A DNA stretch of 27,921 nucleotides from CAYRIY01 sp964424335 (GTDB lineage: Bacteria > Bacillota > Limnochordia > DTU080 > RSA5), in the NCBI GenBank assembly GCA_964424335.1, contig CAYRIY010000038.1:1-27921 (forward strand), given 5' to 3'. A model generated the notes under the pieces. It had not been told where the DNA came from. It worked only from the letters and a program-made list of their open reading frames with translations, and ran no database searches. The translations under genes were made by a program, and so were the position numbers. This document shows, in pieces, positions 6,746-14,107 of this stretch (position 1 is its first letter; every line of letters starts with the position of its first letter).

Positions 6746-8698
6746 TTGAATCGATTCTTGCGCGGCATCAGCCTATACCTGCTGATTGCGATTTTGGCCG
6801 TCACTGTCGTAACCAACTTGGCAACTGAGCCGCAAACGGCACAGGAAATCGGTTACAGCCAGTTTACCCAATGGGTAAATGACGGTCGGGTCGCAAGCGT
6901 TCGCATGATCGGCGAACAGGAGATTCAGGGCGAGCTCAGAGACGGCACGGAGTTTAAGACGATCGTGCCTCCAGGCACCACCAACCTCGCGGACCAATTG
7001 ATCGCGAAGGGCATCGTGGTCGATGCCGAGGTGCCCCCGCCACCTCCGTGGTGGGTCTCGTTCTTGCCCAATATCATCACGCTCGTCATCTTCGTGGGAA
7101 TCTGGCTCTTCATCTTAAATCAGATGCAGGGCGGCAGCAACCGAGCCATGTCCTTCGGCAAGAGCCGGGCCAAGATGCATACCGAGGAGAAGACCAAGGT
7201 GCGCTTCTCGGACGTCGCCGGCTTGAACGAGGCTAAGCAGGAGCTCGTTGAGATCGTCGAGTTCCTCAAGCATCCCAAGAAGTTCGTCGAGCTCGGTGCG
7301 AAAATTCCAAAGGGCGTGTTGCTCGTCGGACCGCCGGGTACCGGTAAGACCCTCCTTGCAAGGGCGGTCGCCGGGGAAGCCGGCGCGCCGTTCTTTAGCA
7401 TTTCGGGCTCGGACTTCGTCGAGATGTTTGTCGGCGTTGGCGCGTCCCGGGTGCGCGATCTGTTTGAGACGGCCAAAAAGAACAGCCCGTGCATCGTCTT
7501 TATCGACGAGCTCGACGCCGTCGGTCGCCAGAGGGGCGCGGGCCTTGGCGGAGGTCACGATGAGCGGGAGCAGACGCTGAATCAGCTCCTGGTCGAGATG
7601 GACGGATTCGAGTCGAACAGCGGCATCATCATCATGGCCGCGACCAACCGGCCGGACGTCCTTGACCCGGCGCTACTCAGGCCGGGGCGTTTCGACCGCA
7701 AGGTGATCGTCGACCGAGCCGACCTCGAAGGGCGCGAGGAGATTCTCAAGATTCACGCCCGCAACAAGCCGCTCGATAGCAGCGTCGATCTGAAGGTGCT
7801 TGCGAGGCGGACGCCCGGATTCTCCGGCGCGGACCTCGAAAACTTGATGAACGAGGCGGCAATCTTGGCCGCCCGGCGAAACAAAAAGCAGATCTCGATG
7901 GAAGAGTGCGAAGAGGCGATCGATCGTGTGTTGATGGGCCCTGAGCGCAAGCGTAGGGCCATCACGCAGCGAGACATCGAAGTGTTTGCCTATCACGAAG
8001 TCGGGCACGCCGTCGCAGCCCACTTCCTGCCCAACTGCGATCCGGTGCACAAGGTGACGATCGTGGGCAGGGGCATGGCGGGCGGTTACACGATGACGTT
8101 GCCCGAGGAAGAGCGCGCCGTACACACCATCGGCGAGCTCAAGGATCTCCTCGCATACGCGCTCGGAGGCAGAGCCGCCGAAGAGATCAAGTTTGACAAA
8201 GACGAGATCACGACGGGGGCCCAAAACGACCTCGACCGTGTGACCAAACTCGCACGCCAAATGGTGATGGATTGGGGCATGAGCGAAAAGCTTGGCCCGC
8301 TCACCTTTGGCCGCAGCTCGGAGGATCACGTATTCTTGGGCCGTGACATCGGCCAAGGGCGCAACTACTCAGAAGAAGTGGCGGCTGATATCGACCAGGA
8401 AGTGCGCAGGCTGGTCGAAGAGGCGTACGACCGCGTGTATGCGATCCTTAAGGAAAACTGGGACAAGGTTGAAATCGCCGTAGAGGCGCTCAAGGAGAAG
8501 GAGACGCTCACCCGAGAGGTCTTCGAGCGGCTCATGGCCGGCGAGGACTTGGCGACCATCGAAGCTGAAAAGCAGGCCGCCAAGGAGAAAGAGGCCAGCC
8601 CGGTCGAGGGCGGTGGAGAAGGCAAAGTTCGCGCCCCCTCGCCCGAGCGAGACGGGGTGAAGGGCCAGGCCCCCAAACCGGCGATGGAGTTTGACTAG
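6746..8698 (+). CDS. ftsH: ATP-dependent zinc metalloprotease FtsH
   Basis: FtsH is a hexameric membrane AAA+ protease that removes unassembled membrane proteins and regulatory proteins; in Bacillus it is also needed for sporulation. The 650 residues match the family. Membrane helices lie at about 7-25 and 107-126, with the extracytoplasmic domain between them. The AAA module has Walker A GPPGTGKT (195-202), Walker B CIVFIDELDAVG (about 249-260) and the second region of homology with NRPDVLDPALLRPGRFD. The zinc site HEVGH is at 417-421, and the later D ligand region TTGAQNDLDR is present. The tail is rich in charged residues and proline. The TTG start at 6746 is supported by AGGGGAGG 9 nt upstream. 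hprT, which normally precedes it, is absent; folB follows after 50 nt. Confidence 0.97.
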   Translation: MNRFLRGISLYLLIAILAVTVVTNLATEPQTAQEIGYSQFTQWVNDGRVASVRMIGEQEIQGELRDGTEFKTIVPPGTTNLADQLIAKGIVVDAEVPPPPPWWVSFLPNIITLVIFVGIWLFILNQMQGGSNRAMSFGKSRAKMHTEEKTKVRFSDVAGLNEAKQELVEIVEFLKHPKKFVELGAKIPKGVLLVGPPGTGKTLLARAVAGEAGAPFFSISGSDFVEMFVGVGASRVRDLFETAKKNSPCIVFIDELDAVGRQRGAGLGGGHDEREQTLNQLLVEMDGFESNSGIIIMAATNRPDVLDPALLRPGRFDRKVIVDRADLEGREEILKIHARNKPLDSSVDLKVLARRTPGFSGADLENLMNEAAILAARRNKKQISMEECEEAIDRVLMGPERKRRAITQRDIEVFAYHEVGHAVAAHFLPNCDPVHKVTIVGRGMAGGYTMTLPEEERAVHTIGELKDLLAYALGGRAAEEIKFDKDEITTGAQNDLDRVTKLARQMVMDWGMSEKLGPLTFGRSSEDHVFLGRDIGQGRNYSEEVAADIDQEVRRLVEEAYDRVYAILKENWDKVEIAVEALKEKETLTREVFERLMAGEDLATIEAEKQAAKEKEASPVEGGGEGKVRAPSPERDGVKGQAPKPAMEFD

Positions 8699-8748
8699 GT
8701 CAGCGGCCGCATGGCTCAATGCTAAAGAATGGAGCGGAGAATTTGCCC

Positions 8749-9138
8749 GTGAGCGATAAGATCGTTCTCAGAGATATGGTGTTTTATGCGTATCACGGCG
8801 TCTTCGACGCTGAGCACGAACTTGGCCAACGATTTGAAGTCGACGTCGAACTCCACCTAGATCTCCGCTCCATCGGAAAGTCCGACGACATTGACCTTAC
8901 GATCAACTACGTCGACGTCTACACCATCGTCAAGGATCAGGTCGAAGAGCAAGACTTCAAACTGGTCGAAGGCTTGGCCGAGGCGATCGCTGCCGAGCTG
9001 CTCTCGAGTTACGAACTCGAAGGCGTGGTCGTCCGCGTGCGCAAACCCCATGCGCCGATCGGTGGGGTGACCGGCGGAGTCGAGGTGGAGATCTACCGCA
9101 CGCCGGAGGAAAACACGAGCATGCTCGACGTGGAGTAG
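8749..9138 (+). CDS. folB: Dihydroneopterin aldolase
   Basis: FolB converts 7,8-dihydroneopterin to 6-hydroxymethyl-7,8-dihydropterin and glycolaldehyde in folate synthesis. From the GTG at 8749 it has 129 residues, close to the family length of about 120. Family features are FYAYHGVFDAEHELGQRFEVDVEL near the N-terminus, including the conserved glutamate region, and RKPHAPIGG near residue 100, whose lysine is catalytic. The GTG is preferred over an ATG at 8719 because GGAGCGGAGA lies 8 nt upstream and SDKIVLRDMVFYAYHG is the usual family start. In Bacillus folB lies with folP and folK; here it stands alone after ftsH, which suggests the folate operon has been split. The terminator at 9227-9263 closes the unit. 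Confidence 0.95.
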   Translation: MSDKIVLRDMVFYAYHGVFDAEHELGQRFEVDVELHLDLRSIGKSDDIDLTINYVDVYTIVKDQVEEQDFKLVEGLAEAIAAELLSSYELEGVVVRVRKPHAPIGGVTGGVEVEIYRTPEENTSMLDVE

Positions 9139-9150
9139 CGCCGCCTCGTA

Positions 9151-9211
9151 GCTGTACAAGTAAGCCGTACAAGTAGGCTGTGTAAGTAGCTGTACAAGTA
9201 GCTGTTCAACT
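9151..9211. repeat. Imperfect tandem repeat of GCTGTACAAGTA
   Basis: Five head-to-tail copies of a 12-13-bp unit occupy 9151-9211: GCTGTACAAGTAA, GCCGTACAAGTAG, GCTGTGTAAGTA, GCTGTACAAGTA and GCTGTTCAACTG. The array begins 12 bp after the folB stop and ends 15 bp before the terminator hairpin. Each unit contains GTACAAGTA or a variant, so it could be replication slippage or an array of short protein sites. Confidence 0.7.
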
Positions 9212-9226
9212 GGATATGGCAACAAG

Positions 9227-9263
9227 AGGCGCCCTCGGTCGATGTGCCGGGGACGCCTTTTTT
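9227..9263 (+). terminator. Rho-independent terminator after folB
   Basis: AGGCGCCC at 9227-9234 pairs with GGG(GA)CGCCT ending at 9258, with a small internal mismatch, and the stem runs directly into six Ts at 9258-9263. It ends the ftsH-folB transcript about 90-125 nt after the folB stop. Confidence 0.75.
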
Positions 9264-9273
9264 GTTCTACCTT

Positions 9274-9317
9274 GGAACTTCGCTTAGTCACACCTAAGTC
9301 TGATGTGCGGGAGTTCC
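9274..9317 (+). promoter_or_regulatory. Nested stem structure upstream of the P1B ATPase gene
   Basis: GGAACT (9274-9279) pairs with AGTTCC (9312-9317), and an inner CTTAG (9283-9287) pairs with CTAAG (9294-9298). The structure lies 94 nt before the ATPase start. It could be a DNA operator or a folded leader, but it matches no riboswitch I can name, and no PerR- or Fur-like site was recognised. Confidence 0.35.
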
Positions 9318-9410
9318 TGTGAAGTGATTTCTGCTGGTCCGCTAGGAAACCAATGTGATAGCATGGCATCGACAGGGGCGAAAGGGATTTTTGACGTGTA
9401 AAGGAGCTGC

Positions 9411-11399
9411 ATGGGCATGGTCGGCGAAGGGGTGCGAACGTCGGCTGGCAGTTTCTCGGCCGCGTGGTCACGGCATAAAGAGGGACTGGCGCCGATCGGA
9501 TGTGCGCTTTTCTTGGTTTTGGGCGGCGTTATCTCGCATGTGGGGGGAGACGCCTACCTAGCCGCTGCCTTTTATGTGCTCTCCTACCTGTCCGGGGGGA
9601 CGCTCAGCCTCAAGGAAGGCGTCCTGTCGCTCGTTCGAGACCGCCGCATCGACGTCGACTTGTTGATGGTCTTGGCAGCCGTTGCGGCCGCGTCGATCGG
9701 TGAATGGATCGAAGGCGGCATTCTCCTCTTCCTTTTTTCGTTGAGCAATGCCTTGCAGTCGTACGCGATGGATCGGACGCGCCGGGCGATCACCGCGCTC
9801 ATGTCGCTGAGGCCACAAGAAGCGCTCCTCAAGAGGGAGGACGGGACCACCGAAGTCGTAGCCGTCGATCGGCTGGAACCGGGCGACGTCGTGGTCGTGC
9901 TTCCGGGCGAACTCATTCCGATTGACGGGAAGGTCGTCGCGGGCGTCACGTCGATCGACGAGTCTTCCATCACCGGCGAATCGATTCCCATCGACAAACG
10001 CCCGGGCGACGAGGTGTTCGGCGGTACGATCAACCAATATGGCTCATTGGACGTGCGCGTCGCCAAGCGGACCGAAGAGACCGTGATCGCCAAGATCATT
10101 CGCATGGTCGAGGAGGCCCAAAGCAAAGAGGCGCCGACCCAGCGGAAGATCGACACGATCGAGCAATACTATGCGGCCTTTGTCATCGCCCTGACGATCG
10201 CTGTCGCGGTGATCCCGTTCGCACTGGGGGTTCCGTGGTCTGACGCAGTGTATCGGGCCATAACGCTCATGGTGGTCGCCTCACCTTGCGCGGTCGCCAT
10301 GGCTGCTCCTGCCCCGATCGTCGCTTCAATCGCCAACGCAGCTCGCAGTGGAATCTTGTTCAAGGGCGGCGTACATGTCGAGAACATGGCGGCTCTGGAT
10401 GTGATCGCCTTTGACAAGACCGGCACGCTGACCGAGGGGACGCCCGTCGTGACGGACGTGGTTCCAACGAGCGATTGGGACGTCGACAAGGTCTTGTCCG
10501 TGAGCGCCGCCGTCGAGAAGCGTTCCGAGCACCCACTTGCCACAGCCATCGTCACGGCGGCGGAAGAGCGCGGCATCGACGTGCAAAGTGTCGACCAGGC
10601 GACGGCCATACCAGGCGAAGGAATCGTCGCGAGCGTCGACGGAGAGGACGTCTGGATCGGAAACCGACGCCTTGCTCGTGAAAAGCTGGGTTCGATCCCC
10701 AAAGACGTCGAGGCCATGGTCAAATCCCTCGAAGAAGAGGGGAAGACGGCCATGTTTGTCGGCGCCGATGACGTAAAGGGACTGATCGCCGTCGTCGATA
10801 GGCTGCGACCCGGAGTGCCCGACGCGATCAAGGCGCTCAAAAATGAGGGCGTAAAACGAGTGGTCATGCTCACTGGCGACAACGAGTCGGTCGCGGCCGC
10901 AATTGCCGCACGCGCCGGCATCGACGAGGTTCATGCCGGGCTGCTTCCCGGGGAGAAAGCCGAGTGGGTTGACAAATTGAGGGGCGCGCACGGCCTTGTC
11001 GCCATGGTTGGAGACGGCGTCAACGATGCTCCTGCCCTGGCGCGGTCGACGATCGGCGTCGCCATGGGCGCCAGGGGAAGCGATGTGGCGCTGGAGACGG
11101 CAGATGTCGTCTTGATGACAAACGACCTTGGAAAGCTCGTGCACGCGCTGCGCCTCAGCCGCCGCACACAGCGAATCATTTGGCAGAATCTCGTCTTCGC
11201 CCTGGGCGTCATCGGCGTCTTGGCGATGGTCACGCTCTTTTCGGACCTGGTCTTGGCGGTCGGTGTCGTAGGCCACGAAGGCAGCACGGTCCTGGTGATC
11301 CTAAACAGTCTCCGACTCCTTTGGGGAACCCACCGCTCAAAGAGCGACATCGGCGCGCTGGGTGGCCGGGAACCCAGCGCATCGCCTGCCGGCTCATGA
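9411..11399 (+). CDS. P1B-4 type heavy-metal exporting ATPase (Fe/Co/Zn)
   Basis: This is a P-type ATPase that pumps transition-metal ions out of the cytoplasm. Its 662 residues carry the actuator TGES (about 188-191), the phosphorylated DKTGT at 335-339, the HP motif in SEHPLATAI and the hinge GDGVNDAPAL. The transmembrane metal motif is SPC (291-293) rather than CPC, and the last membrane segment has HEGST (about 622-626). This SPC plus HEG(S/G)T pair defines the P1B-4 group, which includes CoaT, CtpD and the B. subtilis iron exporter PfeT. No N-terminal metal-binding domain is present, as usual for this group. AAGGAG at 9401-9406 is 4 nt before the ATG at 9411 and 10 nt before an in-frame ATG at 9417, so either may be used. 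The metal cannot be decided from sequence; iron or cobalt is most likely. It appears monocistronic. Confidence 0.92.
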   Translation: MGMVGEGVRTSAGSFSAAWSRHKEGLAPIGCALFLVLGGVISHVGGDAYLAAAFYVLSYLSGGTLSLKEGVLSLVRDRRIDVDLLMVLAAVAAASIGEWIEGGILLFLFSLSNALQSYAMDRTRRAITALMSLRPQEALLKREDGTTEVVAVDRLEPGDVVVVLPGELIPIDGKVVAGVTSIDESSITGESIPIDKRPGDEVFGGTINQYGSLDVRVAKRTEETVIAKIIRMVEEAQSKEAPTQRKIDTIEQYYAAFVIALTIAVAVIPFALGVPWSDAVYRAITLMVVASPCAVAMAAPAPIVASIANAARSGILFKGGVHVENMAALDVIAFDKTGTLTEGTPVVTDVVPTSDWDVDKVLSVSAAVEKRSEHPLATAIVTAAEERGIDVQSVDQATAIPGEGIVASVDGEDVWIGNRRLAREKLGSIPKDVEAMVKSLEEEGKTAMFVGADDVKGLIAVVDRLRPGVPDAIKALKNEGVKRVVMLTGDNESVAAAIAARAGIDEVHAGLLPGEKAEWVDKLRGAHGLVAMVGDGVNDAPALARSTIGVAMGARGSDVALETADVVLMTNDLGKLVHALRLSRRTQRIIWQNLVFALGVIGVLAMVTLFSDLVLAVGVVGHEGSTVLVILNSLRLLWGTHRSKSDIGALGGREPSASPAGS

Positions 11400-11733
11400 T
11401 TGCCAGAAGCAGTTTGGCCAGCGGGCGAGGGGCGTCGAGCGGTAGGGCAAGTATCGTTGTCTAGCTGGGCATTCCTTTTAAACGACGCAGTCCGCGGGAA
11501 TCGAACACCACAGCGAGCAGTACCAGACACTTTTCGGATTGGACAGAGTCGGAATGCACGTGATGTTAAGCTGGGTTTTGGTTTCCTGGTGCAACGGGAC
11601 TGCAGATAAAGGGGAGACGCAGAAGCAGGACTTGTCCATGACGATGCCGACCCACTGAAAGTGGATCTCGATGTAAAAGGCGGGAGGGAGCTAGGCGCTC
11701 CTCCCGCTACGCGACGGTCAGGTTCCCGTTGGA
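11400..11733. other. Non-coding gap between the ATPase gene and htrA
   Basis: No supported gene is found in these 334 bp between the convergent ATPase and htrA genes. It contains one copy of the dispersed intergenic motif, CACTTTTCGGAT, at 11528-11539, a short hairpin CCACTGAAAGTGG near 11652-11664, and the htrA terminator at 11674-11708. No T-tract terminator for the ATPase transcript was recognised. Confidence 0.5.
11674..11708 (-). terminator. Rho-independent terminator of htrA
   Basis: Read on the minus strand, GCGGGAGGAGCGC pairs with GCTCCCTCCCGC across a short loop and is followed by CTTTTAC. The stem is about 12 bp, very GC-rich, and begins 26 nt after the htrA stop. The T-tract is only four long. 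On the plus strand there is no T-run after the stem, so it serves htrA rather than the ATPase gene. Confidence 0.65.
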
Positions 11734-12960
11734 TCATTCGCCTCGGCTGCCGAGGACGACGGGCAACACAATCCTTCGACCTTGACGCCAAATGACGACC
11801 AACGCATCGTCACCCGGTTCCAGCTCACCGATCGCGGAGACCAGGTCGTCTGCGCTTTCGATCTCCACATCGCCAAACTGCTGGACCACGTCGTACACCC
11901 TGATTCCGGCACGCTCTGCGGCCGATCCGCGCACGACGCCGGTGACGAGCGCTCCCTTGGCCTCCGATAGCCCGAGGTAGCGAGCGAGGTTGTCGTCGAG
12001 GTTTTGCAATTCGACGCCGAGGTACGGGCCGCCATCTCCAACGTGCGCTACTCCGCCCGTTTCGATCAACTCATCCTTTACGTTCAAGGCGGTGTTGATG
12101 GGAATAGCAAAGCCGATCCCTTGCGCCCGGGCGTTGACCGCCGTATTGATCCCGATCACCTCGCCCTTGATGTTGATCAAAGGCCCCCCGGAGTTCCCCG
12201 GATTGATCGCGGCATCCGTCTGCATCAAATTGGAGTAGATCTTGGTCTGGCGCCGCTCGGAATCGTAAATGCGAACCTCTCTGCCCTTCGCAGAGAGCAC
12301 GCCCACGGTGACCGTGTGCTCAAACTGCTCCCCGTATGGGTTGCCGATGGCGATCACCCATTCGCCGACGCGGCTTTGGTCGGAGTCGCCGAGGGCGACC
12401 GTCGGCAGTTCGCCCAGCCCTTCGGGTTTGTCGATCTTCAGGATCGCAAGGTCGAGTTGGTAGTCGGCGCCGACCAATTCGGCCTCGACTTCACCGGTAA
12501 ATCCTGGGGCATCGATCTTGACCGTGATGCTCTGCCCGTCGCCCGGATCGCCGACGACGTGCTGGTTCGTGAGGATGTGCCCTTCTTGGTCGATGATGAA
12601 GCCCGTCCCGCGCAACACCTGAGGCTCCGTATCAGTCCAGGGGAAGAAGGGGTAGAAGAAGTCCCTGAAGAACGGGTCGTTGAACGGACTCCCTTGATTC
12701 CGCTCCGGCGCCGGATACTCGGCCTCGATATAGACAATCGCAGGCGTCGCCTTTTCAGCAATGTCTGCGATTAGGTACGGATCTCCCATGACGTATTCCG
12801 ACTCGAGCGACGCACCGGCGGACGCACGAGCAGGCGATTGCTCCTCTTCCCCTTGCGCATGGAGCTCCGTCGTTGCGTTTCCGAGCCACAAAGCTAGCGC
12901 GGCCAAGGTCAACAAAGCAAAAAGGACGATCGACCTCGAACGTGCGAGTTGTCGTTTCAT
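11734..12960 (-). CDS. htrA: HtrA/DegP-family serine protease with PDZ domain
   Basis: A membrane-anchored quality-control protease acting outside the cytoplasmic membrane on misfolded exported proteins. Of 408 residues, the first about 30 form a positively charged start and a hydrophobic signal anchor (SIVLFALLTLAALALWLG). The trypsin-like domain has the catalytic triad H134 (TNQHVV), D170 (QLDLAILKI) and S257 (GNSGGP). One PDZ domain follows at about 310-405, starting near YLGVELQNL. A segment rich in Phe, Pro and Asp at about 90-110 precedes the protease core; this is seen in many HtrA proteins. The ATG at 12960 lies about 8-10 nt after AAGGAGG on the minus strand. A sigma-A type promoter is at 13049-13078. 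The gene diverges from birA; no two-component partner such as CssRS is nearby. Confidence 0.93.
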   Translation of the reverse strand: MKRQLARSRSIVLFALLTLAALALWLGNATTELHAQGEEEQSPARASAGASLESEYVMGDPYLIADIAEKATPAIVYIEAEYPAPERNQGSPFNDPFFRDFFYPFFPWTDTEPQVLRGTGFIIDQEGHILTNQHVVGDPGDGQSITVKIDAPGFTGEVEAELVGADYQLDLAILKIDKPEGLGELPTVALGDSDQSRVGEWVIAIGNPYGEQFEHTVTVGVLSAKGREVRIYDSERRQTKIYSNLMQTDAAINPGNSGGPLINIKGEVIGINTAVNARAQGIGFAIPINTALNVKDELIETGGVAHVGDGGPYLGVELQNLDDNLARYLGLSEAKGALVTGVVRGSAAERAGIRVYDVVQQFGDVEIESADDLVSAIGELEPGDDALVVIWRQGRRIVLPVVLGSRGE

Positions 12961-13048
12961 TTTGACTACTTAAGCGCCTCCTTGATGAAGTTGGCAGCGT
13001 TGTTTACTAACAAACGTGCAGCTACAGGCATGTTTGTGCACGAATTCT

Positions 13049-13078
13049 ATTATAGCGCGTCGGTCAAGCCTCTGTAAA
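13049..13078 (-). promoter_or_regulatory. Sigma-A type promoter for htrA
   Basis: On the minus strand TTTACA (13078-13073) and a perfect TATAAT (13054-13049) are separated by 18 nt. Transcription would start near 13042, about 80 nt before the htrA ATG. The leader contains an imperfect palindrome, TTGTTTACTAACAA, and an inverted CGTGCA/TGCACG pair, which could be sites for a regulator. Confidence 0.65.
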
Positions 13079-13113
13079 AATCCGATGGACCGCGCGGGCG
13101 GGTGTGTTTGCGA

Positions 13114-14094
13114 ATGAAGGAAGAAGTGCTCAGAGCGCTGGGAGAGAGTTCCGGGTACGTGTCCGGTGAAGAAATCAGCCGAGCAGTCGGCAAGACGCGC
13201 ACGGCCGTGTGGCAGTGGATCGAGGAACTGCGGGCCGACGGGTATGTCATCGACGCTGCGACGCGCCGAGGCTACCGACTGGTCTCCCGCCCGGATCGCA
13301 TTTACCCGTGGGAGATCGCCCGTCACCTCGACACGGAGTTCATCGGCAAGACCATACATTACCACGAGTACATCGGCTCGACCAACGACGAGGCCAAGCA
13401 GGTCGCTCGCAACGGCGCGACCGAGGGCACGGTGATCGTGGCCGAGGGTCAGGTAAAAGGTAGGGGGCGAAGGGGGCGATCGTGGGCCTCGCCCTTCGGG
13501 GCCGGGGTATGGAGCAGCACGATTTTAAGGCCTAAGATTTCGCCGTACGATGCCCCCAAAGTAGCGCTCGTCTCGGCCCTCGCCGTCGTGCGCGCCATAA
13601 GGGAAGTGACCGAGCTCGACGCCTCGATCAAGTGGCCGAACGACGTCCTGGTCGACGGGCGGAAAGTCTCTGGCATTCTCGTCGAAATGGACGCCGAACT
13701 CGATACCGTCCGGGCCTTGGTGCTTGGAATAGGGATCAACGCCAACGTTCCTCAGGACGCCTTTCCCGAAGATGCCAAGGAAAGCGCCATATCCCTCAGC
13801 GCAGCCGCAGGCCGCACGCTCGATCGCGCCCGCCTTCTTGGAAGAACGTTAACGCACTTGGAAGCGGTTTACGTCGAGTGGATGGAAAAGGGCTTTGACA
13901 CGCTCCTTGACGCACTTCGGGAGAACACCGCTACACTCGGGCGGGAAGTGCGGGTGATCGAGGCGGAGGGCGAATGGGGCGGCGTAGCCGTTGACCTCGC
14001 CCAAGACGGCGCTTTGGTCGTCGTCGATGATCAGGGCGCTCGACGAACGGTATACGCTGCCGAGGTCACGATTCGGCCTAGGAGCGAGAGCTAG
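13114..14094 (+). CDS. birA: Bifunctional biotin-protein ligase and biotin repressor
   Basis: BirA makes biotinyl-AMP, transfers biotin to carboxylase carrier proteins, and as a biotinyl-AMP dimer represses biotin genes. The 326-residue protein begins with a winged helix-turn-helix (residues 1-60; GEEISRAVGKTRTAVWQWIEEL), so it is the regulatory class of ligase. The catalytic domain contains GRGRRGRSWASPFGAG, the biotinyl-AMP-binding loop, and IKWPNDVLVDGRKVSGILVE. The C-terminal SH3-like domain ends the protein. In-frame GTG and TTG codons at 13102 and 13108 are possible starts; the ATG at 13114 fits the family N-terminus best, although the ribosome binding site (GGGCGGG) is weak. A matching operator stands before bioY at 22806-22837. 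The gene converges on the phospholipase gene with a 13-bp gap. Confidence 0.95.
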   Translation: MKEEVLRALGESSGYVSGEEISRAVGKTRTAVWQWIEELRADGYVIDAATRRGYRLVSRPDRIYPWEIARHLDTEFIGKTIHYHEYIGSTNDEAKQVARNGATEGTVIVAEGQVKGRGRRGRSWASPFGAGVWSSTILRPKISPYDAPKVALVSALAVVRAIREVTELDASIKWPNDVLVDGRKVSGILVEMDAELDTVRALVLGIGINANVPQDAFPEDAKESAISLSAAAGRTLDRARLLGRTLTHLEAVYVEWMEKGFDTLLDALRENTATLGREVRVIEAEGEWGGVAVDLAQDGALVVVDDQGARRTVYAAEVTIRPRSES

Positions 14095-14107
14095 ACGGGG
14101 AGGCTCC

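Noticed and set aside
9264..9410. A PerR, Fur or NiCo-type riboswitch before the metal ATPase
   Set aside because: No match to these consensus sites could be seen; only an unassigned stem structure remains.
11503..11516. GGGAATCGAACACC, like a reversed tRNA T-loop
   Set aside because: The flanking bases cannot form the five T-stem pairs and no anticodon or acceptor stem fits on either strand.
13055..13068. TTGACC on the minus strand near the htrA -10
   Set aside because: It is only 7 nt from TATAAT; TTTACA at the right spacing is the better -35.
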